From positions 1 to 6,638 of the forward strand of contig JBHIBA010000260.1 in NCBI GenBank assembly GCA_046758845.1: a DNA stretch of 6,638 bases, read 5' to 3'. This stretch comes from JBHIBA01 sp046758845 (GTDB lineage Bacteria > UBA8248 > JACPRG01 > G963555815). The position numbers and the translations under genes were made by a program. The notes beneath the pieces are model-generated. The model searched no databases, had not been told where the DNA came from, and worked only from the letters and a program-made list of their open reading frames with translations. This document shows positions 1 through 5,222 of this stretch, in pieces; the first letter of the stretch is position 1, and the number at the start of each line of letters is the position of its first letter.

Positions 1-2
1 TC

Positions 3-557
3 CACGGGATCAAGAACTGGAAGCACGTGGTCATGGCCCCGACCGCCAAGAACCCGAGCCTGCTGGCGGGAAAGGTGGATACGATCTGCACCTTCACCAA
101 CATCGGGCCCATCCTTCGGAAGGGGGCCAAGAAGCAAGGGGCCAAGATCCACGCCATCACCTTCACCGACTGGGGCCTGGACCTGGCGGGCACGGGAGTG
201 ATCGCACCCGAGAAGACGGTCCGAGGGAAGAAGGATCTGGTGCAGCGCTTCGTCCAGGGGACATTCAAGGGCCTCGCCTGGGCGGTTGAGAATCCCGACG
301 ACGCAGTGGGCATCTTCCTGCGGCTTCACCCCGCCAAGGGCCGGAAGATCACGCGGGCGGAGTGGGACGTGTGGGCCCGCCACCTCGTGACCGACGCCGC
401 GAAGAAGAACGGGATCGGCTATATGGACCCCAAGAAGATGGCTCGGACGGTGAACATCGCGGTAGATTACATGAAGCTCCCGCCGGTCAAGACGGAGGAC
501 CTCTTTACCAACGAGTTCCTCCCCAAGCTTTTCCCAGTGTATAAGCCTTTGTCCTGA
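3..557 (+). CDS. ABC transporter substrate-binding protein, TauA/NMT1 family (5'-truncated)
   Basis: The reading frame is open from the first full codon (position 3) to TGA at 555-557, giving 184 residues. Family members are usually about 320-350 residues, so the N-terminal half with any signal peptide lies outside the window. The visible part matches the C-terminal lobe of NMT1/THI5/TauA-type periplasmic solute-binding proteins. It has an AGKVDTICTFTNIGPILRKG stretch (the 'subunit is occupied by substrate, report it' region), then TGVIAPEKTV, a helix with KDLVQRFVQGTFKGLAWAVE, and NPDDAV, the usual family motif before the final helices. It ends in TNEFLPKLFP. In this family the protein delivers nitrate, sulfonate, pyrimidine or aromatic solutes to an ABC permease. 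The substrate cannot be told from this half. The permease and ATPase genes, if linked, must lie upstream. The internal GTG at 27 is not a start. Family assignment is confident; substrate is unknown. Confidence 0.82.
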   Translation, partial: HGIKNWKHVVMAPTAKNPSLLAGKVDTICTFTNIGPILRKGAKKQGAKIHAITFTDWGLDLAGTGVIAPEKTVRGKKDLVQRFVQGTFKGLAWAVENPDDAVGIFLRLHPAKGRKITRAEWDVWARHLVTDAAKKNGIGYMDPKKMARTVNIAVDYMKLPPVKTEDLFTNEFLPKLFPVYKPLS

Positions 558-1092
558 TGTCTTCGGCCCGAGACGTTCCGGGCCTGGACCTGGCAGCGTT
601 GATCGGGGGGCAAAAAGGGGATGCCTCGCAAGCTGGCCGAGCGCGCGTCCGAGGCGGACTCTTGATTCCGCGCGGGACCAAACTCCACGGCGGCACAGAC
701 AATCCGACACGGTTGACGCGAACCGGGCTTGCATAGAAACCCGGAGTAGCCTCCGCTCAAGAAGAAACGTTGATAGATTAACCTGGCACGTTGCTGAAAA
801 ACTCCCTCGGCGTCCTTTACGGGAGGGTGCGGAATCCTCTCAACCTATCATTCCGATCGAAGTGAGTAGAGGCTGGAGGCGGCCGTTCTAAAGACTCGCC
901 AGCTTTACCGAACTTCCGCGGGTGAGGTGCGGCTGCACAACACCGTGCGCCATGTTACCCCAAGTTTTTAAGACAGAGATTCGCCCGCAGCTCCCATTCA
1001 TCCCGCCGCTCCTGAGAGAGGCGGGAACTCGTAATTGTCCGGCCTGATTCGCTCGTACGGTCCAGAAGAGACAGGTGGAGGGGGGAAATTCA
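558..1092. other. 535-base intergenic gap with weak hairpins
   Basis: I see no convincing gene here. Short inverted repeats are at 565-570/579-584 (GGCCCG/CGGGCC, 8-nt loop), just after the upstream stop but without a T-run, at 723-727/740-744, at 802-806/821-825, and at 1001-1007/1020-1026 (TCCCGCC/GGCGGGA). The last lies about 70 bases before the oxidoreductase start and could be a 5' leader hairpin. A TTGACG at 713-718 has no good -10 partner at normal spacing. The stretch GTTGCTGAAAAAC at 790-802 resembles sequence seen near some insertion-sequence ends, but no partner end or transposase is present. The promoter of the downstream gene must be here but I cannot place it. Confidence 0.5.
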
Positions 1093-1095
1093 GTG
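1077..1095 (+). promoter_or_regulatory. Ribosome binding site deciding the oxidoreductase start
   Basis: GGAGG followed by a G-run (1077-1085) lies just upstream of GTG at 1093. An alternative in-frame GTG at 1075 overlaps this site and has only a weak AGAAG-like purine stretch before it. The 1093 start also gives the compact N-terminus MAETYDVIVIGGG typical of the family, so it is preferred. GGAGG to GTG is 11 nt, slightly long, so the 1075 start is not excluded. Confidence 0.6.
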
Positions 1096-2937
1096 GCGGA
1101 AACCTACGACGTCATCGTCATCGGAGGGGGTCACAACGGCCTGGCGCTGGCGTGTTATCTCGCCCGGGCGGGCCAGAGCGTGTTGGTCCTGGAGCGGCGG
1201 GAGATCTACGGGGGCGGCGTCATCTCTCAGGAGCTCATCCCGGGCTTCACGATCAACACCCACGCCATGAACCACCACTGGGTCCACATCGGGCCGGTGT
1301 ACAAGGACCTGGAACTGGAAAAGTACGGCTCCGAGTACGTATTTCCCTCGGCCATCTCCTCCCACCTCTGGAAGGATGGCCGAAGCATCACTGTCCACCG
1401 GGACGTGGACCGGACGGCCCGGGAGATCGCCCAGTTCTCGCAGCCCGACGCCCGGGCCTATCGGGACTGGGTCCTGGACATGAAAGACGCCTTCCACCTC
1501 TTCGCCAAGTCTTTCTTTTCGCCGCCGCTTCCCGCCTCGGAAGTCCTCCGCCTGTACGAACAGCTCCCCAACGGGCCGAGGGTGGTGAAGCACCTGTACA
1601 TGAGCATGGCGGACGTGGCCGAGGAGCTTTTCGTGCACGAGCGCACCAAGACCTTCTTCCTGGGCTACTGTCTTCAAACCCTGAACCACTACGGCGCGAA
1701 GGGATCGGGGACCGTCCCCATCACCCTCATCGTCAATCAGCACCTTTCAAGCGGAAACGCGATGGCCGTCGGCGGAGCGGGGACGCTGACGCGGGCCATG
1801 GCGCGTTGTCTGGAAGCCCACGGGGGCAAAGTCCAGGTCAAGGCCCATGTTTCCCAGGTGATCCTGAAGGGGGGCCGGGCCGTTGGCCTTCGCTTGGAGA
1901 ACGGGGAGACGCTGAACGCCCGCAAGGCCATCGCCAGCAACGTCGAGCCGGGCCAGCTCTTCCTGGAGATGATCGGCGAAGACAGGCTCGAGGGGGACTT
2001 CGTGACGCAGGTCAAGAACTTCCAGTGGAACCACTTCGGCCTGTTCACCGTCAACCTGGCCCTTCACGAGGACGTGCGCTACCGGGCAAATAACCCCTCC
2101 GTCAACGAGGCGTATAACGTCGTCCTGGGGCGGGAGGACTTTGAGGACATCAAACGGGAGTACCGCCAGATGGAGGACGGGATACCCGTCAGCCCGCCTT
2201 GCTATACCGTCCTCCATCCGACCCGCTTTGACGCGACGCAGTCGCCGCCGGGAAAGCACGTAGTCGCGATCTGGCAGTACGCCCCCCACGACCTTCAGGG
2301 CGGGGGGGAGAGATGGGACGCCATCAAAGAGGCCTACGCGGACGAGTGCGCGGAGCACCTGCGAAGCTACGCCCCCAACGTTACGCCCTCGGCCATCGTT
2401 GGGCGCTACGTCATGTCTCCGCGCGATCTCTGGACCACGAACATCTGCATGGTGAAAGGGGACACGATGGGGGGGCGCCTCACCCAGGACCAGATGGGAA
2501 CCCTGCGGCCTTTCCCCGGATTGCGCCCCTACCGGACGCCCATCGAGGGCCTGTATCTCTGCGGGCCCAGCACACACCCCCGCGGCGGCTGCCACGCGGC
2601 CAACGGCTACAACTGCGTCAACGTGATGGCGGCAGACCTGGGAATCCCCAAGTGGTGGGCGAAGGAGGAGAAAGTTCGAAGGCCGAGGGCTGCGGCGGGG
2701 AAACCCACGGCGGCGAAGAAACCCGCCGGGCGGAAGAAAGTCGCGGCGAAAAGGGCCGGGACGAAGAAGGCCACGGCCGGGGCTAGCAGGTCCACGAAGG
2801 CGTTGAAGAAGACCGCCGCGGCGAAGAAGAAAGCCGCCACGTCGAAAAGGGCGAGCGCAGGCAGAAGAGTAAAGCCCGGGGGCGCAAAGTCCGCCGAGAC
2901 GCCGGAAGGGAAACGTCGGGCAAGAACAACGCGTTGA
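1093..2937 (+). CDS. FAD-dependent oxidoreductase (CrtI/PYROXD2 superfamily) with basic C-terminal tail
   Basis: 614 residues from GTG 1093. The N-terminal Rossmann fold starts at once: YDVIVIGGGHNGLALACYL has the GxGxxG-type dinucleotide loop (G11, G13, G16), and E34 at the end of the second strand is placed to bind the adenosine ribose. A GGGV segment follows (about residue 40), as in phytoene desaturase-type enzymes. The C-terminal FAD motif is GLYLCGPSTHPRGG (from G486), then HAANGYN. The preceding RPFPGLRPYRTPIEG is typical of the COG1233/PYROXD2 group. These flavoproteins oxidise or saturate hydrophobic substrates such as carotenoids, retinoids or other lipids. No carotenoid gene is near, so the substrate is open. 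The catalytic core ends near residue 525. Residues 527-614 form a Lys/Arg/Ala-rich tail unlike the family. The protein has no signal peptide or obvious membrane segment. It is probably transcribed alone: the upstream gap is 535 bases and the downstream gene is convergent. Confidence 0.85.
   Translation: MAETYDVIVIGGGHNGLALACYLARAGQSVLVLERREIYGGGVISQELIPGFTINTHAMNHHWVHIGPVYKDLELEKYGSEYVFPSAISSHLWKDGRSITVHRDVDRTAREIAQFSQPDARAYRDWVLDMKDAFHLFAKSFFSPPLPASEVLRLYEQLPNGPRVVKHLYMSMADVAEELFVHERTKTFFLGYCLQTLNHYGAKGSGTVPITLIVNQHLSSGNAMAVGGAGTLTRAMARCLEAHGGKVQVKAHVSQVILKGGRAVGLRLENGETLNARKAIASNVEPGQLFLEMIGEDRLEGDFVTQVKNFQWNHFGLFTVNLALHEDVRYRANNPSVNEAYNVVLGREDFEDIKREYRQMEDGIPVSPPCYTVLHPTRFDATQSPPGKHVVAIWQYAPHDLQGGGERWDAIKEAYADECAEHLRSYAPNVTPSAIVGRYVMSPRDLWTTNICMVKGDTMGGRLTQDQMGTLRPFPGLRPYRTPIEGLYLCGPSTHPRGGCHAANGYNCVNVMAADLGIPKWWAKEEKVRRPRAAAGKPTAAKKPAGRKKVAAKRAGTKKATAGASRSTKALKKTAAAKKKAATSKRASAGRRVKPGGAKSAETPEGKRRARTTR
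2671..2934 (+). other. Histone H1/AlgP-like Lys-Arg-Ala tail of the oxidoreductase
   Basis: This stretch encodes 88 residues: by hand count 19 Lys, 13 Arg, 23 Ala and only 2 Glu, with many AAKK, RKK and AKKK groups plus Pro and Gly. Such composition is typical of disordered nucleic-acid-binding tails (bacterial H1-like proteins, AlgP, HupS-type tails). It is in frame with the flavoprotein and runs to its stop. The DNA is purine-rich and the octamer GCGGCGAA recurs at 2710-2717, 2743-2750 and 2818-2825, which suggests growth by short repeat expansion. A role in DNA, RNA or polyphosphate binding is inference only. Confidence 0.75.
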
Positions 2938-2966
2938 TCTTGAGCCAGAGGATGCCCAGGGCATAT

Positions 2967-3139
2967 GCGGGGGGCGCTTTTTGGGCACTTGCGTGCCGGC
3001 CGGACTGCGATTGGAGCCATGTCTGCTCAAGCCGAGCGTCTTTGGCGCACACCTTCCGAGAGATGATTTACCAGGCGCGCAAGTGCTGAATCCCGACGCG
3101 GTGCGTCCGCCCCCCCCGCCCCCCCGGCAAAACATTTGT
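2967..3139 (+). repeat. Dispersed intergenic repeat, copy 1
   Basis: Begins with the 11-mer GCGGGGGGCGC (2967-2977) and a T5 run. It continues with a core (2980-3016) that aligns without gaps to 6532-6568. The core holds a small hairpin, GGCAC-ttgc-GTGCC (2984-2997). It ends in a C-rich block (C8-G-C7, 3110-3125) followed by GGCAAAAC. GCGGGGGG at 2967-2974 is the exact inverse of CCCCCCGC at 3112-3119, so the ends can pair. It sits between convergent genes, 30 bases after the oxidoreductase stop. No coding sequence of its own is seen. It may be a MITE-like or REP-like element; boundaries are approximate. Confidence 0.6.
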
Positions 3140-3142
3140 TTC

Positions 3143-3182
3143 GCGATAGAGTGCCGCCTCCTTTGGAGCGGCAATCTATCGC
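3143..3182. terminator. Strong 40-nt hairpin between convergent genes
   Basis: A near-perfect inverted repeat. The outer arm GCGATAGA (3143-3150) pairs with TCTATCGC (3175-3182), then there is one G/A mismatch. TGCCG pairs with CGGCA, one C is bulged (3157), and CTCC pairs with GGAG over a TTT loop (3162-3164). That makes 17 pairs. It lies 60 bases past the end of the minus-strand M20 gene and about 205 bases past the oxidoreductase stop. Reading on the minus strand, AAACAAATGTTTT follows the stem, a weak T-tract. A terminator for the M20 transcript is the simplest reading. It could instead be the outer part of the adjoining repeat. Confidence 0.45.
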
Positions 3183-3241
3183 CCAAAGAGGCAGATCACC
3201 GCGAGGCCCAAAACAACCGGCCCAAGCGCTGGTCGAGCAAA

Positions 3242-4513
3242 TTAGCCGGGTTTTTGATTGCAGATGTCCATCGCAACCAGGGCGTACACGCTGGCGGCGT
3301 GCAACAGGTCGTCGACGTGGAGGGAGTCCAACTCCTGCCCCCGTGAGAACGACTTGTTGTAAGAAGGCCCGTAGGTCGCTGCCGGGATCCCGACTTCGTT
3401 GAAGATGTTCATGTCGCGCCACATGCTGGTGATGGGCGGGTCAACGGTCTCCATGGGTTTGCCGAGGACCTTGTCATGGGCCTGCCGGATGGCGTTCACC
3501 AGGGGCTCATACCCCTCGGCTTCATACCCCCGGCGCGTCATGTAGGGGCGGACCTCAGCCTCGACGCCGGCCTCGCGGATCACCCGCTCGATCTCCGGCT
3601 TAACGAACAGGGGGTCTTTCCCGGGGGGAACGCGGACGTCGAGGTAGATGCTGCACCTTCCCACCGAGTTCCCGATCTTCCAAGGCAGTCCTCCCCGGAT
3701 GGCCCCCACGCTTACGTTGGGTTCGATGACCCCGCCGCCGAATTGCACGCTTTCCCGCTCGATGTAGCGATCCGCCCAATCCTCCAGGGCGTTGACGACC
3801 TGGGCCATCTGGACAATGGCGTTGGGGCTTTTCGTGCGCTCGGTGGGCCGGGGAATGAAAGGAGTATAGAGGCCCTTGCCCCGTGTGGTGATCTGGAAGT
3901 AGGTGCAGCCGCACTGCGCCCAGGTGACGCAGAAGTTGGTGCATTCGGCGACGAAGGCGTAGTCGGCGAGGATGCCGTGGTCCACCAGGTTGCGCGCTCC
4001 CACGCCCTTGCCCAGGTAGCGGCCGCCTTGAAATTCGTCCACCGGCGCGGTGCCGATCTCGCCGACCACCGCCGTGACATACAAGTCGCCCTTGAGCTTC
4101 ACGCCGCTGTCCCGGATGGCCTTGGCCGCGAAGAGGGTGGCCGCGAGGGGCCCCTTGTCGTTGAACACCGCCTGGCCGAAGATCCGATCCCCCTCCATCC
4201 ATGCGCCGGTGTACTCGGGCAGCAGCTCCCCCGCGGCCCACACGTCCTCCGGGGCGCCGTACTTGGTGTCCATGTGGGCGTTGAACAGGAGAGAGGCGCC
4301 GCCCCCCTCCCCTTTCAGGACGGCTGTCACGTTGTAGCGCCCGGAGGTCACCTCGTGCTTGGAGGCTTCGAACCCGTTCGTTTTCAGCCAATCGAAGAGC
4401 GCCTCTCCCATGTCCGCCTCGTGCCCCGTCGGGCTCGGGGTGTTCCCAAATTTGAGGGAGAGGTCCGCCAGTTCCTTCCGATCGATGGAGGCGAGAACCG
4501 CGTCAACGTTCAT
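3242..4513 (-). CDS. M20-family metallopeptidase/deacylase homologue with altered active site
   Basis: 423 residues from ATG at 4513, stop TAA at 3242-3244. Fold and motif order follow M20 (ArgE/DapE/CPG2 clan) proteins: a TPSPTGHE segment near residue 25, LLFNAHMDT with H80 and D82 (metal His and catalytic Asp positions), GQAVFNDKGPLAA at 113-125, GEIG at 151-154, AECT with E190, an inserted dimerisation domain at about 200-310, and a C-terminal GPSYNKSF...DDLLHAASVY closing the catalytic domain. M20 enzymes are cytosolic zinc hydrolases of amide bonds in peptides and N-acyl amino acids. Here several canonical residues look changed: Asn118 at the metal-bridging Asp position, Gly151 at the general-base Glu, Tyr216 where the dimer-domain His is expected, and no His at the last ligand site. 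Whether it hydrolyses amides is therefore uncertain. It stands alone, convergent with the oxidoreductase and divergent from the threonine synthase-like gene. Fold is confident, substrate unknown. Confidence 0.85.
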   Translation of the reverse strand: MNVDAVLASIDRKELADLSLKFGNTPSPTGHEADMGEALFDWLKTNGFEASKHEVTSGRYNVTAVLKGEGGGASLLFNAHMDTKYGAPEDVWAAGELLPEYTGAWMEGDRIFGQAVFNDKGPLAATLFAAKAIRDSGVKLKGDLYVTAVVGEIGTAPVDEFQGGRYLGKGVGARNLVDHGILADYAFVAECTNFCVTWAQCGCTYFQITTRGKGLYTPFIPRPTERTKSPNAIVQMAQVVNALEDWADRYIERESVQFGGGVIEPNVSVGAIRGGLPWKIGNSVGRCSIYLDVRVPPGKDPLFVKPEIERVIREAGVEAEVRPYMTRRGYEAEGYEPLVNAIRQAHDKVLGKPMETVDPPITSMWRDMNIFNEVGIPAATYGPSYNKSFSRGQELDSLHVDDLLHAASVYALVAMDICNQKPG

Positions 4514-4527
4514 CGAATCTACTCCCT
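4511..4527 (-). promoter_or_regulatory. Ribosome binding site deciding the M20 gene start
   Basis: On the minus strand AGGGAG (complement of 4522-4527) stands 8 nt before ATG at 4513-4511. The frame stays open a further 38 codons upstream to 4627, but those residues (rich in Arg, Trp and Pro) do not look like an M20 N-terminus, so the 4513 start is chosen. Confidence 0.7.
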
Positions 4528-4683
4528 GGAAGAAAAGCTGCCGTGGGCTTGCTCGCGGATCGAGAGTCCGGCGTAGGGTCAAATACGCCCAGCGAGACCG
4601 TAACCCAGTCTCCCCCCGCCACGCCATGGTTAACCGAAGCCTTAATCATAGAACGAATCGGAGGCCTCATAGGAAAAAATTCG

Positions 4684-4901
4684 GGTAGTGGGTCGGTTTG
4701 CTGAATGACCCCTGCCCCCCTCCGTTGTAGCCGCGATTTGAGCGAGGGTCACCGACCCACGCGGAAATCCCGGCCTATGCATGCGCCCCGATCTCCGCTC
4801 GGACCGAGGTCCTCGCTCAGATCGGCGCTACACCAAATGATGACAGAGCCTTGGGCAAAGCTGCGTACGGGGCCTGATCCTTTCCTAACTGACCCACTGC
4901 C
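4684..4901. repeat. Outer inverted-repeat pair enclosing a smaller element
   Basis: GGTAGTGGGTCGGTT (4684-4698) matches the reverse complement of AACTGACCCACTGCC (4887-4901) at 13 of 15 positions. The same motif occurs once more inside: GTGGGTCGGT (4688-4697) is the exact reverse complement of ACCGACCCAC (4751-4760). The whole lies in the divergent gap about 170 bases upstream of the M20 start. It encodes nothing recognisable. It may be a MITE or its remnant, or a structured untranslated region. Confidence 0.5.
4726..4832. repeat. 107-base MITE/REP-like element with 22-base inverted ends
   Basis: The left end (4726-4747) starts TGTAGC and ends TGAGCGAGG. The right end (4811-4832) is its reverse complement at 19 of 22 positions and finishes GCTACA. 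Between the arms are further palindromes: CCGATCT (4788-4794) with AGATCGG (4819-4825), GGACC-ga-GGTCC (4801-4812), and CTCGG-a-CCGAG (4798-4808). Small non-coding elements with TGTAG...CTACA ends are common in environmental bacterial genomes. No clear target-site duplication is visible. It sits inside the larger inverted-repeat pair. Confidence 0.55.
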
Positions 4902-5001
4902 AAAATTCGGATGATTGACCGAAAGTCGGCCCAGGCTTGCCGGTTACCGTGCGAAATGCTTCGTCCGATTCAGGAGGCTGACAGGATCATAAGGCGCCTC
5001 T

Positions 5002-5031
5002 TTGACACCTTGCGGCCGATGAGATTAGAAT
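5002..5031 (+). promoter_or_regulatory. Near-consensus sigma-70 promoter for the threonine synthase-like gene
   Basis: A perfect -35 TTGACA (5002-5007) is followed after 18 nt by TAGAAT (5026-5031), five of six matches to the -10 consensus. Transcription would start near 5038, giving a leader of about 185 nt before ATG 5223. It is the best promoter match I found in the window and points toward the gene downstream. Confidence 0.6.
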
Positions 5032-5037
5032 CGCCGC

Positions 5038-5222
5038 CGGACTTTCTGGAAATAGGCGGGACAACGAAACATACCGTTCCGTCCACGAGTCTTTGGCCGG
5101 CGGCTGCGGATCCCTTTGGGTTAGCTGCCGGTGAATCACTTCCCGGCGCCGGCGCATCGCCGATCGTTTGAGTCATGGTCCGCATCTTTTTCTGAGCCAC
5201 ACCCGCGATTGAGCCTGGGTCC
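5038..5222 (+). promoter_or_regulatory. Structured 5' leader, possible attenuator
   Basis: The predicted untranslated leader is rich in pairing. GGACAACG (5059-5066) pairs with CGTT/GTCC (5075-5084, two-base bulge). CCGGCGGCT (5097-5105) pairs with AGCTGCCGG (5123-5131), nine pairs including one G-U. CGGCG-cat-CGCCG is at 5150-5162, overlapping the palindrome CCGGCGCCGG at 5143-5152. TGCGGATCC (5105-5113) can pair with GGTCCGCA (5177-5184, one bulged U), directly before TCTTTTT (5185-5191). This last pairing shares base 5105 with, and lies in the loop of, the nine-pair hairpin, so the two compete. I recognise no known riboswitch class and no Thr/Ile-rich leader peptide. Regulation is inferred. 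Confidence 0.35.

Noticed and set aside
467..760. 97-residue minus-strand frame downstream of the substrate-binding protein
   Set aside because: It overlaps the end of a real gene in antisense, has no domain, and its composition looks random.
3107..3126. C8-G-C7 tract as a sequencing or assembly error
   Set aside because: A comparable C-tract ends the second repeat copy, so the tract is probably real, although exact run length may be uncertain.
1747..3186. Long open frame on the minus strand opposite the oxidoreductase
   Set aside because: It is antisense to a gene with clear FAD motifs, rich in Arg/Gly/Pro, and has no recognisable domain. This is a typical high-GC shadow frame.
2981..3346. 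121-residue plus-strand frame through the first repeat copy into the M20 gene
   Set aside because: It crosses the repeat, the strong hairpin and the 3' end of the M20 gene, and no ribosome site precedes it.
3476..4576. 366-residue plus-strand frame opposite the M20 gene
   Set aside because: Shadow of the M20 reading frame. No ribosome site and no domain.
4514..4627. N-terminal extension of the M20 protein by 38 residues
   Set aside because: The added residues are unlike the family, and a good ribosome site sits at the internal ATG at 4513.
4911..5171. 86-residue plus-strand frame in the divergent gap
   Set aside because: No Shine-Dalgarno before its ATG, no recognisable domain, and it runs across the likely promoter and leader of the downstream gene.
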